This document shows positions 1-11,347 of a stretch of DNA of 64,000 nt, piece by piece. Both the position numbers and the translations under genes were made by a program. How positions within the stretch are numbered: the stretch's first letter is position 1; each line of letters opens with the position of its first letter. The notes under the pieces are model-generated. The model was given only the letters and a program-made list of their open reading frames with translations. It ran no database searches and had not been told where the DNA came from. Source of the stretch: Andrena cerasifolii (taxonomy: Eukaryota > Arthropoda > Insecta > Hymenoptera > Andrenidae); assembly GCF_050908995.1 (NCBI RefSeq), contig NC_135119.1:8928001-8992000 (forward strand). Reading direction: 5' to 3'.

Positions 1-938
1 GATTATGAGCTTATATCTTTTTAGAACTAGGTAGAGAATCACTGACCATTACGAGACCATATACAGCTGCGATCTTTGAGTTGCAGAAATTAACCTCTGT
101 CAAAACTTTAAACGCGATTATCTCAAAACTACATTTTTCAAACTGGGCGCATTAATAACCGAGTCAATTTTTATTGGATTCACTTGAAATTTTCAGGGAA
201 TATTCGTAATACAATTATCTTCAGTTAAGCGTACCAGTTTTTTGATCGAATAATTCATTTAATCGTAACATTGAAAAACATGTTGATTTTTTATACTTTT
301 ACAGATTTCTTCTTAAGTCCGCCATTTCTTCAAAAATTAATATTCTTTTATATCCGTACGTTTAACTGAAGCTATTGTAATATACTTTAAGAAACCGTTC
401 GAATTTTTCAATTCGGTTCAAATGTTGGAAAGTTACACGAGCGCCAGTTTTGTACATTTTTTTTTGCAGAGCCTAGCGTTATTGTAAGCTGTGGCCTTAC
501 TACCGAAAATTTTTTCAATCTGGGAGCATAAAATATTAGTTAAATATATGTATTTTCAGTTGGTAATAAAGATTTCTCGTAGAAAGTTACATTTCATTAT
601 AAAAGAATGCCTTGAAAATAGCCTTTATTTTCGACCGTCACAGTGGCCTCCCCCCTTAAGTATTAAAACCAGTAACATAACACAGATTCAATCTTTATTT
701 TGCATCAAACTTGACACGATGTACATGTTTAAATAAGGAATAAATTAAATGAGAATCGTTGGATTGCTGGGAATACGTAATACCATAAGACAAAGCATGC
801 CCAATGTTTATAAAAACATGAATCTTTATACATGTTTCAAAAGATTATTCTAAATAATGAAGGAGAAAGAGAACAACTGCTTTTATGTCGGCTTAACAGT
901 ATATTTTTATCCTATGACCTGCTAGTTGTCGTAGGGTA
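1..938. other. AT-rich spacer with ypel5 3' flank
   Basis: No gene-like reading frame or RNA gene could be supported here. On the minus strand it lies downstream of the ypel5 stop codon. TTTATT near 694-699 reads as an AATAAA polyadenylation signal on the minus strand, so part of this stretch is probably ypel5 3' untranslated region. The rest is featureless AT-rich DNA. Confidence 0.5.
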
Positions 939-1907
939 TTAAATATTGTCGCCCATTCCATCGCTTTCTGTGACCAGAGCGCGCTCCAGGATGACGCGGC
1001 CTTCCTTGTAACGTTGATTATCGTCTGTCGCAAATTCATACACCCACCCGAGTTTAGCATCGCAGTTTTTGCAGCTGACGTCTCGGACCATGTGACGACC
1101 CGTCAACATCACTCTATCCTGTACCTCGCTGTATACCATTGTGGACGAATTAAATTATGAATAGACAAGCATTTCTTTAAAATTATGCCATTAAGCACAA
1201 TTTCACTGACATTTTGTACAATTACAAACGGTATCCTGTGCGGTAAATAATGCTAAAATAACTAAATATCCGTGAAAATAGAAAAATCTTCCACCTAAGA
1301 GCGAATGGACTGAACATGAGAATTATCGAATTACAGAATTGTTTTTATTTCATATTAACAGTTACTCTCGAAACTGTGCAACCTTCGGACGTTCGCGCAA
1401 TGCGAGGCTACTTATATATGAACAACACATTGAAACAAATCAGAATAGAATACACCGTCACGTTGCCGTTTAGTAATTTGATTTTCGAAAGAAAAATTAC
1501 GACGAAACTGCCCCCCTCGTGCATTTGTAAGAACCTCTTTTCCAATCGTTATTTCGAGTATCGTTCGTATTTAGCCGACTTTCTCTCCATTTTCTTAGGT
1601 AGATGGAAACAACATTCTATCTTGCACAATCGTCTTTGCCAAACGCGAGAATTTTCGAGACGCAAAAACGAAGTAAAGTACGATGCATCGCGTCGTATCG
1701 AGAAATATTAATTTACTTGTAATGAACAAAGGAGAAACGCGAATACCTGTAATTTAAGTTGACGACTTTGTTAAACAGAAAAGCACGGCCCGTGGCGCCA
1801 GTAAAACGCGTGCTTATCAGCTGACCTCTGTTTGTGAGATTCGTGTCGCAGGATGCGCAAGAGAACAGACGAGTACCTCCGATATGTTCCAAGAAAATTA
1901 CGCCCAT
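939..1907 (-). CDS. ypel5: Yippee-like protein 5 (ypel5), two exons
   Basis: The coding exons on the minus strand are 1907-1747 and 1128-939. The join falls inside a serine codon (AG|C), with donor GTATTC and acceptor ACAG, and gives 116 residues; vertebrate YPEL5 has about 121. The Yippee zinc-binding fold is visible: a CASC pair near residue 17 and a CKNC pair in the second exon form the two CXXC halves. The blocks RFTGATGRAFLFNKVVNL and MLTGRHMVRDVSC are close to those of vertebrate YPEL5. YPEL5 is known as a partner of the GID/CTLH ubiquitin ligase and is found at centrosomes and the nucleus. The start is the methionine of MGVIFLEHIGGTRLFSC, the family's normal N-terminus. The intron is 618 bp. 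Nothing appears broken. Confidence 0.95.
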
Positions 1908-2392
1908 CCTGTATTATTTTCCAAAACGTTTAATACGGAGCAGCAACAACCAAACGACTGATAAACAAACGGTCTGCTGCGTATCCACAAACGAGCGAGC
2001 ACGTAATTTGACGTATCTGTCATATATAGAGGCGCTTACAGCTGCCCATGGATATAAGAGAATACATATAGTATATAGTGGAAGGAGTAACAGTTGCGAT
2101 TTTAGGCGAGGGGAGTGAAGCAGCTACCGGGGAGCGGGGAACACGGTCACGTGGTACTCTGGTGTCGCATTGGTGATTGGTTCTAGCTTAAATGCGCGAA
2201 ATTTCAAGATGAGACCTTTAGTTTGTTTACAATTATAAATGTACGGTAGATTATTTTCAGTAAGACAGAGAAATAAAGCGTTTTATTTATAATTCAACAT
2301 ACTGAAGTGTTAATGGCGTCATATAAATGCATGGCATTGAGATTTCAGAATTAAATAGTTAAAAGTTTGAATCTATACAGAACAGGGGTGTC
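1908..2392. other. ypel5 upstream region with a degenerate repeat
   Basis: This lies upstream of ypel5 and should contain its promoter, but no defined TATA box or initiator could be assigned. From about 2044 to 2190 the sequence is recognisably related to the left part of the element at 51396-51836: a CCATGGATAT start, then a stretch like GTTGCGATTTTAGGCGA. It is therefore probably a decayed copy of that repeat. Confidence 0.4.
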
Positions 2393-2476
2393 GAACAAGC
2401 GGCTCGCGAGCCGCAGTGGTTTCTTCTCCTCTTCGCCTGCTCCGTAGAGCCGTAGGACAACGGTCCCTCCACACTT

Positions 2477-2574
2477 CCCAGACAGCACACGACATCTATA
2501 AGCCGTTTTTAAGACGTCTTTCAAACTTTCAAGACGTCTTAAAGACGGCTTATAGACGACGTGTGCTATCTGGG
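2477..2574. repeat. 98-bp near-perfect palindrome, copy 1
   Basis: The two arms, about 45 bp each, begin CCCAGACAGCACACG and end CGTGTGCTATCTGGG and are nearly perfect reverse complements. The core reads GACGTCTT...AAGACGTC. The same sequence occurs at 51172-51268 with a few changes, so this is a dispersed palindromic element. Here no target duplication is evident at the edges. Just to the left, 2393-2414 reads like one end of a hAT-type element (CAGGGGTGTCGAAC followed by GGCTCGCGAGCC), but no matching right end was found. Confidence 0.75.
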
Positions 2575-2701
2575 ATTTGTGAGAACTCGAGGTCCCGAAG
2601 AACTCCTAAACGGCGCGCAACATCAAATCTCGACATCCCTATGCTTATAGCTAACTTCATGTAATAACACACACACACACAACCAGCGACGCAACGCCAC
2701 G

Positions 2702-2938
2702 AAGGCATCCTCGATTCTCTCTCCGAAGACGTTACTTAGTGCCACCTCTTTCGACATCATGTTCTCCTGTTACAAAGCCCAATTTTGTGCAGTCTGAAAA
2801 TTTTTGCCAGATTTTGGCCCAGGTATCAGGAGAACATGAAGCGAAAAGAGGTATTCTGAATTTCAGCTTCAAAGGCATCCTCGATTCTCTCTCCGAAGAC
2901 GTTACTTAGTGCCACCTCTTTCGACATCATGTTCTCCT
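2702..2938. repeat. 67-bp exact direct repeat, 170 bp apart
   Basis: Positions 2702-2768 and 2872-2938 are identical over 67 bp (starting AAGGCATCCTCGATTC and ending CATCATGTTCTCCT). The sequence between them contains a diverged inverted piece (AGGAGAACATGAAGCG). The block is therefore probably a fragment of a larger repeat or a local duplication. No coding potential was seen. Confidence 0.8.
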
Positions 2939-3052
2939 AGTACATAGCCGAATTTTTGGGCGTTCTCAAAATTTGGCCGCTGGTAACGCCACGGTATCTA
3001 AACTCTACTTGTATATAATCTATGGCAAACGTTTATTAGCGAAATCGGTACC

Positions 3053-3178
3053 TCGCACTGACTCTGCACTGGTGCCAAAAAATGACTTGGATTGGTTGAT
3101 TCTTATAGAGCTATCTCCCGTTCTACCAGAAACAACCAATCCAAGTAATTTTCTGGCACCAGTGCAGAGTCAGTGCGA
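3053..3178. repeat. Short inverted-repeat element (MITE-like)
   Basis: Arms 3053-3098 and 3133-3178 are near-perfect reverse complements, starting TCGCACTGACTCTGCACTGG and ending in the complement. About 34 bp of unrelated spacer lies between them. A transcript would fold into a long hairpin. No clear target duplication was identified. Confidence 0.7.
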
Positions 3179-3487
3179 CTTATCCGAGTTCCGAATTCGC
3201 TATATGAATTGGAATTTTCTTGCGTGTGTTGCGCCGAATGTTACATATGTAGATAATGTTTCGATATTATTTTGAAAACACACATTATTAAAGAGTAACA
3301 AAGTCCAATTAATACTCTATAAAGTTTATAAGAATTCGATGTAACTTGTATATATACAATCTTTTCTTTATCTCTTTGTAAATGTTATGTCACGAAATTC
3401 TTATAAAAGCATTTCTCTAATGGCAGCATACTTAAACTAATTAATTCAGGTTAAATTGTCCATATAAACGAGTAATAGATTTTAATA

Positions 3488-6128
3488 ATGTCTGTATTAA
3501 TAAAGCTATCAAACTCGCCCAGAAATTTTTGCTCCTTCAAGAATGTCATTCAAAGATTCTCAAGAAGGAATGAGAGTTTCTCATCAGCAGCTCGACAATC
3601 TTCAACATTAAAAACTGTACTGAAAACAAGTTTATTGGGGATTACTGTTGGAGTTCCTGTTGGCGTGCTCGTTACATGGGGTTATTCTTGGTACTTGGAT
3701 AAAGAGGCTTCTAAAACATATCACCTTATAGGAAAAGAACAAAAAGTTCAAGCATTGAAAGATAAGCCAGAAGTACCAGTTTCAAGAACGGTATAGCTGA
3801 ATTTACTTACAATTATATGGAATATTTCAATCTTAAATGTTACGAAGACAAAAAATAATTTAATAGTTAATTTTAGTTAGTGTGCGTATCTGTACATTAC
3901 TAACCCGCTGTGGATGGAAGTTAGAAAGCTAAACGTATGCTTAGTGTACGGAAATTCTATAGTCCCATTTCTTCACAATATTAACTGAACGCCTATTGGC
4001 ATTCCATGCACCGATGGTATTACAATAACGTATTAATTAATTTACTGATTATTATTAATCAGTGAATTTGTTTTTTTTTATAAAATTCTTAAAAATGTAT
4101 TAGATATTATTAAACCAATGTTTCTTTCAAATTTAACATCTCTGCCTTGGACAATACATCTTTTAAACGAATAGATTCATTTATTTCTCACTATACATCC
4201 TTTAACTTAACACTTTTTGTTCTTATTTCAGATTGCTTCACCAGTCGATACAAGTGGATTAAAACTGACCCTTTTCCAATACCAAACATGCCCTTTTTGT
4301 TGTAAGGTGAAATATCCATACTATCAGATCATTCATTAACCCTTTTGGTACAGAATAAGTTGAAGCTGATTTGATAATGTTTGCCAAACATATTTGCCTG
4401 GTTAGAGTGTACAAGCTGAAATTATTCACGCAGTACTTTATTTCACAGTTACGCACATATGCGAGGATAAAATGGTCGCAATCACAGAGCGTATATATCA
4501 GTTTGTAGTAGCGAAAGGGTTAATAAATAGATTATTTAAAATTCAGTCATATTTTCTTAACCCTTCGTGGTCACACGGGGTGTATTGTACCCCAAGAATA
4601 ATTTTCGAGTTTAAATGTCGTGTCTATATGACGTCTTTAAAGGGGATTTATTGCAAGAAAAAAAAATTAAAAAATCGCTTTTTCCCCACAACCGTGGAAA
4701 ATCGCTCATTTTCAACTACAAATTTTATCATATAAAAATTTACATTTCTAGACAAAGACTATTAGACCATGATTGTATAAGTATTACGAACGTACAATTA
4801 TCACTGAGAAGTTAAGAGATTCAAAAATACGAAAATTGTAACTCGAAAAAAATGACGCTGGGGTACAGTGAACCCCGTGTGACCAACTTGTGATTATAAG
4901 AAGGTGTGACCACGAAGGGTTAATAATAACGAGGCGTAACAATTTATTATTATAATTAATAAACATGATACTTTAGGTCAGAGTTTTCCTGGATTACTAT
5001 GGCCTTTCTTATGACGTTGTGGAAGTAGATCCGGTATTACGGAAAGAAATATCATGGTCTTCTTATAGAAAAGTACCAATACTCTTAACAAATACAGAGT
5101 CTGGGTACCAACCTCTGAATGATAGCTCAATGATTATTTCGCTATTAGCATCGCATTTTAAAGACAACTCGCAAAAGATTGAGGACTTAATAGAATATTA
5201 TCCAAATATAGCAATGCACGATGCAGAAAAGAGACTCAAGTATGAAATTATGAACAAATATTTCTTAATGTATAAAGAAAGTCCGGCTGTAGGTAAAAAG
5301 ATGGATGAAATCACGTGAGTTATATTTTTTACAACATTTTATTGTTGGATTGAATTCACTTGCGCACGTTAAAATAATAATATCGAAAGGCAATCATTAT
5401 TGAAATCATTATTTCAGCCTTCAATCTCTGAAAGCATGTACCTAAATGTTTATTAACAGAAAAGAATCACAAAGTGTGAATAAATTTGTTGTTGCAGGGA
5501 AGAACGCAAGTGGAGAAAATGGGCAGATGAGGTACTTGTCCATACACTGTCACCAAATGTGTATAGAACACTTGACGAAGCTTACAAGACTTTCAACTGG
5601 TTTTCAGAAGTTAGTATTTACTTTAAACTAATATTAGTTGAAGTTGTACGCAATTTAGTTAGTAATTTAAAGAAAATGAACATAAATTAATTTTATTAGT
5701 CTATTATACAGTTACAGAACCTGTGTAAATTTTCGTTCTATTTCCTAATTAATTAGGTTGGTAAATGGGAAGAATATTTTCCAACATGGGAAAGATTCAT
5801 AATGATAAATGTAGGTGCTGTAGCTATGTGGCTGATATCGAAACGTTTAAAAAAGAGGCACAACCTTAAAGGTGACGTCCGACTATCTCTGTATGACGAA
5901 GTTAACAAATGGTTGAATGCCATTAAGAAACGCGGTGGTACCTTTATGGGAGGAGAAAAGCCTAACTTATCGGATCTTGCTGTTTATGGAATTCTAAAAA
6001 GCATAGAAGGTTGTAATGCCTTCGAAGATGTTTTGAGTAACACAAAACTTCAAAAATGGTATGGTGCTATGGCAAACGAAGTGGACACGCATTCTGGAAG
6101 CAAATATCTAGCTACCTATGCAATATAA
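3488..6128 (+). CDS. ptges2: Prostaglandin E synthase 2, five exons
   Basis: The exons are 3488-3790, 4232-4306, 4977-5314, 5498-5609 and 5757-6128. All junctions have GT-AG ends and consistent phases and give 399 residues; human PTGES2 has 377. An N-terminal basic targeting region precedes a hydrophobic segment at about residues 48-70. Residues 121-124 are the CPFC glutaredoxin-like motif, followed by the thioredoxin-fold GST N domain (SSYRKVPIL, LNDSSMIISLL). The C-terminal GST-like domain carries AMWLISKRLKKRHNL and FMGGEKPNLSDLAVYG. The family isomerises prostaglandin H2 to E2 and binds haem and glutathione; the mitochondrial or Golgi membrane association is known from mammals. In flies the orthologue is Su(P). 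The second intron carries two TTAA-flanked MITEs. Confidence 0.95.
4336..4523. mobile_element. TTAA-flanked MITE in ptges2 intron 2 (first)
   Basis: TTAACCCTTTTGGTAC at 4336 is mirrored by GTAGCGAAAGGGTTAA ending at 4523. The TTAA boundary and CCCTT terminus fit piggyBac-type target duplication, and at 188 bp it cannot encode a transposase. The inverted termini are short and imperfect, so the call is moderate. Confidence 0.5.
4557..4923. mobile_element. TTAA-flanked MITE in ptges2 intron 2 (second)
   Basis: The element begins TTAACCCTTCGTGGTCACAC and ends GTGACCACGAAGGGTTAA, so terminal inverted repeats of about 18 bp are bounded by TTAA on both sides. Subterminal blocks around 4575 and 4868 (CGGGGTGTATTGTACCCC against GGGGTACAGTGAACCCCG) extend the symmetry. 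No transposase is encoded. The TTAA target and the termini are typical of non-autonomous piggyBac-like elements. It lies 34 bp from the preceding MITE. Confidence 0.75.
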
Positions 6129-7243
6129 ATATGACGTAATTTATTTCAAACTGTACACCTTGTATCATTTAATTCAATTTTATTATGGTTGTTACATTCG
6201 AATTAAACCATTGTTGAAGTATTGGCGCCTATTCGTTACTTTTAAATTTAAGTGTTAGATCAAATTATTCTGAATAATAATTTGTTGTTGTGTCATTGTA
6301 CAATGTCAAATTCACAATTGCATTTTGTGTTTTATTTTATTTATGTGATATGTAGTATTAATATCTATCTAATAAAATAAATAAAATGAAAATACTGAAA
6401 TGTTATTTTACATATTACGTTATGTTATAAATATACAAGGTGTTTATAAAAATGTGCGACATTCCTTCGATGTTCTGAGAACAGCACCGTCGTGACAACG
6501 TCGTTTTTGATTATCGAAAAGTCTTGCTCGCGCCCATTGCGCTATGTGCTGTTTTAAGTGCAGTTATTTGAAAAGTTACCTTTTGAAAAACGGTTATATA
6601 CGAGTTATATTTTGGAATTAAAGAGTGCCATGCCGATATTGCGTGTTGTGCGGTAACCGAGATAAATCGGCTTCCTATTATTCGTAAGTAAATATATGTA
6701 ATATTTAGTAAATGATGAAAGCATGCACTGCGTATCACTTCAAACCATACCGCTTGTAGCAAATTTCACGATATAGGCGCATGCGCATTACGGTCGATTA
6801 TTCCTCTATACTTCTCTCGCTCGCACGATGTTGTTCTCTCTCGCACCATGTTGGCGACAGTTTCAAGCTTTCAATGAAACCTCCATGTATATATGCCCTA
6901 AGGAAAATGTAGACGGCGGTAAAAAGAGAAAAATATACATGAGACGCGGTGTAATATCGAAGGTGCGTCCCTATATTCCTATGTCCACGGTGTAATAGAC
7001 AGGTGTTCCGACTCAGCAGCTTTGCCCCAGCAATTTTGTGTGCCGATTCCTGTGTGGTTCCTTCGACTGTCGCGAGAGGCGTCGTGATAAGAAATCCATG
7101 TATGCATGCATTTATGTGATTGTGGTAGTAGAGCTTTTAGTCGTATTTGGCGCAAAAAATCAGCCTTTTCTCCTTGAGCGCCAATCTAGCGGCCGCCAGA
7201 AGAACTAGGACGAAAAAGTCACTTATTCTGAACAGGAATCAGA
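6129..7243. other. Intergenic spacer after ptges2
   Basis: The first 300 bp are AT-rich ptges2 3' flank with overlapping AATAAA signals at about 6371-6386. The rest holds no convincing gene. A perfect GCGCATGCGC palindrome lies at 6777-6786. A piece reading CGTCCCTATATTCCTATGTC at about 6965 matches the right end of the element at 51396-51836, so a diverged copy probably lies in 6960-7430. Confidence 0.45.
6371..6386 (+). terminator. ptges2 polyadenylation signals
   Basis: Overlapping AATAAA hexamers occur about 245 nt after the ptges2 stop codon, in an AT-rich context. This is the first canonical signal downstream of the gene. Confidence 0.5.
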
Positions 7244-7381
7244 GGGCGGTATTCTCAGTCGCTACTTATTCTTAAGCAAATGCTTAAGCATGCGGCATCC
7301 TCTACTAACCTAATAGCTAGTAAAGGATGCCGAATGCTTAAGCATTTGCTTAAGAATAAGTAGCGACTGAGAATACCGCCC
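7244..7381. repeat. 138-bp palindrome with about 60-bp arms
   Basis: GGGCGGTATTCTCAGTCGCT at the left end is mirrored by AGCGACTGAGAATACCGCCC at the right end. The arms stay complementary to within about 10 bp of the centre, with only a few mismatches. This is a fold-back or MITE-like element upstream of the zinc-finger gene. No flanking duplication was recognised. Confidence 0.75.
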
Positions 7382-8054
7382 AGAACACCCCTCTAGTACA
7401 CCGTGCCTATGTCCGTGACTCTACCTCACTCTACCTATTCACAGTCATACCCCTTACTCTGAAAGCGCTTCTCAACCTTGCGTTAACGCGCAGTAGTAGA
7501 ACAGTGATTGCAGTTTTCCTGCCGTATTTCACTTCAGCATCGTAGAACGTAGTCCATTGCGAAGAATAATGTACACCGTGCCCAAACAAGAATAATCCTC
7601 CATACCAAAACGGATTTAAAAAATATTTTCAGTTACCTCTATTACCTTAGACAAATTGTACAATATAGTATAGGTACTGAGGAAGTTGAGAGTTACTGTT
7701 CGTCTAACCAGCGGCAGGTCATCGGTTGGACGCGCTCCGTAACGTCCTGTCAATTTCGTGTGTAATCAGAAAACAGCTGATCAGAGTTATTCGAGTGGGA
7801 ATAATAATGAGAGCACCGCGGGCTGTGAATCTCGTATGAAGCTCAGGAAATCGAATGACGAATGCTTGGCCCTAACACACCCTTTTTTGGTCCACCTTCT
7901 GATGTGTCTCTAAAGAACTCTACGAAGCAACAAATCGATGTTTGCACGGTGAAGAAGAACTTGAAGTGAAGTCAGATCAAGCGTCCGCACGCGCCTACGC
8001 ATCTTTTACGGCGTTATAGAGATCGATTTCACAAGGTTTGGTCTAATTGTTTAC

Positions 8055-9779
8055 ATGCAATTGAACGCGACAAAAGGACACGATGCGGCTAACAAGCGTA
8101 AGCGAGGTTATGTTTCATTCCTTAGAACTTTTCATGTAAATGGTCTAGCAGTGATAACATACTGTTCTGTATCTTACAGTAGTCACTTGAGCCGGGCGTA
8201 CAACTTCTATGGGTGGATAATGTTAACGCTGGAAGACGTAGTATGTAAAGAGTTTTCGAAGGATACAATGGAGGACGAAGAAGCTTGTGGGGAGAAAAAT
8301 GATGGAGAGACTTACGAAAAGGATAAGTATCCTATGACGAATGAAAGAATATTAAGGACAGCGCTTCTGGCCCCAGATGACGAAGATGACGTCGAGTCTC
8401 AGGATGACGATATATCGTCAGAGCTTCTGTCAATTGACAATGACTCTGAAATTACCAGCGAATCCACGATCAGCGATTGGGATGACCTGCAAACGGAATC
8501 GCCACTCTCATACGTTACATCTGTACCTAATCGTAAAGACTTTATAATAATAACTCAGTTGGAGTCGGACGATGCATTAATGACGAAGAAGCTGTCCAGT
8601 GAACCCTCTTTATCCGATAAGAAGTCTAAATCTCGGCATCGTTCTAAGCGACGTAATAAAATCTTATTGTTGAGGAAGCTCTTGCCGAAACACGAGCCTA
8701 TAATTGAAATAAAGGAAGAAGACCACTCGTTCATTACTCCCGATATAGACGAACGCGTGCCGACTATGGAGGAAATAGATTGCGAGGAGTCTTCTATGGA
8801 TCAGGAAAATATTACAGACTCTAAAGAGGACATCGACTGGTTAGAAAGTTTCAGACCCCTGCCGTTATATAACACGGAGAAGGGTACACCTTACCTAAAA
8901 TGTCCGGCGTGCGGCGCGATGTTTTTTACTTCAAACTCATTCCAAAAACACTTGTACACTCACATGTACAAGGACGAGGACGCCTTCGTCTGTTCCTTTT
9001 GCGCCTACACGAACACCGAGCCCGGGATGTTGTTCACTCACTTGTCCAAACACCAGGATCAATGCGAGTTTTGCAATGAGAATTTACTGCGCAAGAATAA
9101 CTTCGAGAAACACTGGGACATATGGGCGTCAAACTTTACTATGAAAAGAGATCGCTGCGGACGATTTATATGCGCTCTCTGTAAGTTAGTGTTCGATCTG
9201 TTGCCGCAATTAGAGAAGCATTGGTTCAAGCATGCGTGTAAAAGGGAAAGAACTTATCAATGTAAGGAGTGCAGCGGACTATACGAAAGCATGGAAACGC
9301 TGCGCAATCATAAATGTATGAAGTGCCCCATCTGTGGTAAAGTTTACGATAGTTTGCATCGATTAAAAGCTCATACAATGTGGACGAAGCACAATTTGAA
9401 ATGTCCAATATGTTCTTACGAATTCATCCTTGCTATGGATCACGAGAAGCACCTGGAGTTACATAGGCAAACGTATAGTTCTATGAAAGACTATCTCCAC
9501 TGCTTGCAGACAGCAGACGGAAAAACGTTCCAGTGCAATCTGTGCGATAAAATATTCTACGCCTTACCGTCGCTCATTTTACACGTACGAGAAGACCATA
9601 ACATTGAGAATGTTAAGAAAGTGGCTTCGAAGGAAGACGAATGTAATGGAGAGCGAAACGAAGAGTCTGTCAGTGAAATACTGCTTCGTGTACTAAAAAA
9701 CGAGACCGCAAATTATGCCAGCGCGAAGCATAACATGAACTTATCCAAGGATAAAGTTGAATTTCAAAGCACGCTGTAA
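8055..9779 (+). CDS. C2H2 zinc-finger protein
   Basis: One open reading frame of 574 residues. The N-terminal half is acidic and serine-rich, with a basic patch at about residues 190-207 (RHRSKRRNK), a likely nuclear signal. The C-terminal part, about residues 283-516, holds a run of C2H2 fingers: six have recognisable C-x2-C...H-x3-5-H ligands (for example CPACGAMF, CSFCAYTN, CALCKLVF, CPICGKVY, CPICSYEF, CNLCDKIF). Two others are degenerate (CEFCNENL lacks a normal second histidine; CKECSGLY is short). A nuclear nucleic-acid-binding role is inferred from the fingers; no specific orthologue is recognised. The start is uncertain. An acceptor-like CTTACAG at 8172-8178 would make M56 (8220) or M72 the true start, with 8055-8178 intronic. 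Confidence 0.85.
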   Translation: MQLNATKGHDAANKRKRGYVSFLRTFHVNGLAVITYCSVSYSSHLSRAYNFYGWIMLTLEDVVCKEFSKDTMEDEEACGEKNDGETYEKDKYPMTNERILRTALLAPDDEDDVESQDDDISSELLSIDNDSEITSESTISDWDDLQTESPLSYVTSVPNRKDFIIITQLESDDALMTKKLSSEPSLSDKKSKSRHRSKRRNKILLLRKLLPKHEPIIEIKEEDHSFITPDIDERVPTMEEIDCEESSMDQENITDSKEDIDWLESFRPLPLYNTEKGTPYLKCPACGAMFFTSNSFQKHLYTHMYKDEDAFVCSFCAYTNTEPGMLFTHLSKHQDQCEFCNENLLRKNNFEKHWDIWASNFTMKRDRCGRFICALCKLVFDLLPQLEKHWFKHACKRERTYQCKECSGLYESMETLRNHKCMKCPICGKVYDSLHRLKAHTMWTKHNLKCPICSYEFILAMDHEKHLELHRQTYSSMKDYLHCLQTADGKTFQCNLCDKIFYALPSLILHVREDHNIENVKKVASKEDECNGERNEESVSEILLRVLKNETANYASAKHNMNLSKDKVEFQSTL

Positions 9780-10639
9780 ATTTAAGATAATATTGGAGAA
9801 GTTAATTCCAAACGAGTTAGAAAGAACGGAACTTAAAGGATCTGAAAATGATTATTAAATGATTAGTCGTAACAATGAAATGCGCCGTTGGTATAGATCA
9901 GTCACACTGTAGGATATATTAAATACAATTAAACACGACTGGCATCGATCAATGTATAAATTATCGATAAGAACATGTATTCGATAGTATCTGATCAAAA
10001 AGTTCTAGACTAAACTGTATTACGATTTGACCTCACTCAACGCAGGGGATAAACATATATATACGTGTATATTTTTTTAGCAATCATGTAACATACAGAA
10101 TGGTCACTGATTTATTCAGATACTGGTATCGAAGTCGATGGCGTCGCTTAAAGACTATAACTGTAAATCTCGTATGATTTCTCTGATTAGAGAACTTTTT
10201 GGATCAGATAGCAAGAGAGTTTTCCAGTGGTTTATTAAAATAATGTAATCATGTCGTATATTTCCTGTGTTCTGTATTAGAGGATAGAATGTAACGTTTA
10301 GTTAACGCGACATTTGTAATTTGGCTGTATCATGTCTGCCCCGACGTATTTAGAAAGCAATACACAGAGCTATCAGTCCTGCTGTAGCGCCGCCTAATTT
10401 ATTAGTCTACCTTATCATCTTTATTATATGCGATTGAATTGGCTCGTATATTTTTACGTAAATACATTCGTGTAATCTTATATAATTATCATTTGTATAA
10501 GCGTACTGTATCAAGTTCTTCAAGTCACTGCATAAAATTCCATGGGGTAAACATGATACAATACAACTTTAATGGCTGGAAAATATATCCGGAACTCGCT
10601 GCTTGTCTTAATTTTATGCGTACTGTTAGAATTCGATCG

Positions 10640-10686
<47 letters not shown>

Positions 10687-10951
10687 TATATGTATATTGG
10701 TAAATCTTACGGCGTATAATTGTTTTGTAAGTCTGATTTTGTAGGCCTGTGTAATATCGCACAATAGCTTACAATAAAGAATTAGATCTCTTAACTATCT
10801 TCTTTGAAAAATAAATATCCATGAATAGTAACATCTCGTTTGTACATTTTTTCTGTTCTTTTCTTTGTTATCAAAGCTGAAGTTAAGTCTTGTGGCCAGA
10901 GATACGAACACGATTAGTTACACCACTCGAAGCACAGTTTCACGGGAAACA
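9780..10951. other. 3' flank of the zinc-finger gene with a TA microsatellite
   Basis: AT-rich, with no gene seen. A (TA)n tract followed by CA repeats lies at 10642-10690; apparent open frames across it on both strands are low-complexity artefacts. AATAAA at 10773-10778 is the best polyadenylation signal for the zinc-finger gene, which would give it a 3' untranslated region of about 1 kb. Confidence 0.5.
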
Positions 10952-11347
10952 TTAAGGTGAAATCAGACGGCACGTGGATCGGTGAGCCGAGCCGGCTCGC
11001 CCAGGCTTGCGAATCGACGAGCCATGAGCGTTCTCACGGCGCGGGACTCGGCGAGACGGCTCGGCTCGCGGGTCCGCGAGCCATGAGCGTTCTCAGGGCG
11101 CATGGGCTCGGCGAGTCTCGTGCCAAGCTCACCGATCCGGCTCGCCCACCGGCTCGCGAATCAGTGATCCATGAGCTCTCACGGCGCGGGACTCAGCGAG
11201 ACGGTTCGGCTCGCGGGTCCGCGAGCCATGAGCGTTCTCAGGGCACATGGGCTCGGCGAGATGGCTCGGCTCGCGAGTCGGCAAGCCATGAGCGTTCTCA
11301 GGGCGCGCTCGCTCGCCGATCCACGTGCCGTCTGATTTCACTTTTAA
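10952..11347. mobile_element. GC-rich TTAA-flanked element with internal repeats
   Basis: The termini are long inverted repeats: TTAAGGTGAAATCAGACGGC at the left and the complement of GGTGAAATCAGACGGCACGT at the right, bounded by TTAA at 10952-10955 and 11344-11347. The interior is very GC-rich and contains about five diverged copies of a unit with GCCATGAGCGTTCTCA (near 11020, 11080, 11170, 11227 and 11285). The repeats open long reading frames on both strands (for example 10957-11352 plus), which are artefacts. The TTAA boundary suggests a piggyBac-like mechanism. Confidence 0.7.

Noticed and set aside
2416..2664. 82-residue frame across the palindrome near 2.5 kb
   Set aside because: It runs through the palindromic element and shows only repeat-derived sequence.
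10642..10690. Tyrosine/isoleucine-rich frames on both strands near 10.65 kb
   Set aside because: Translation of a (TA)n microsatellite.
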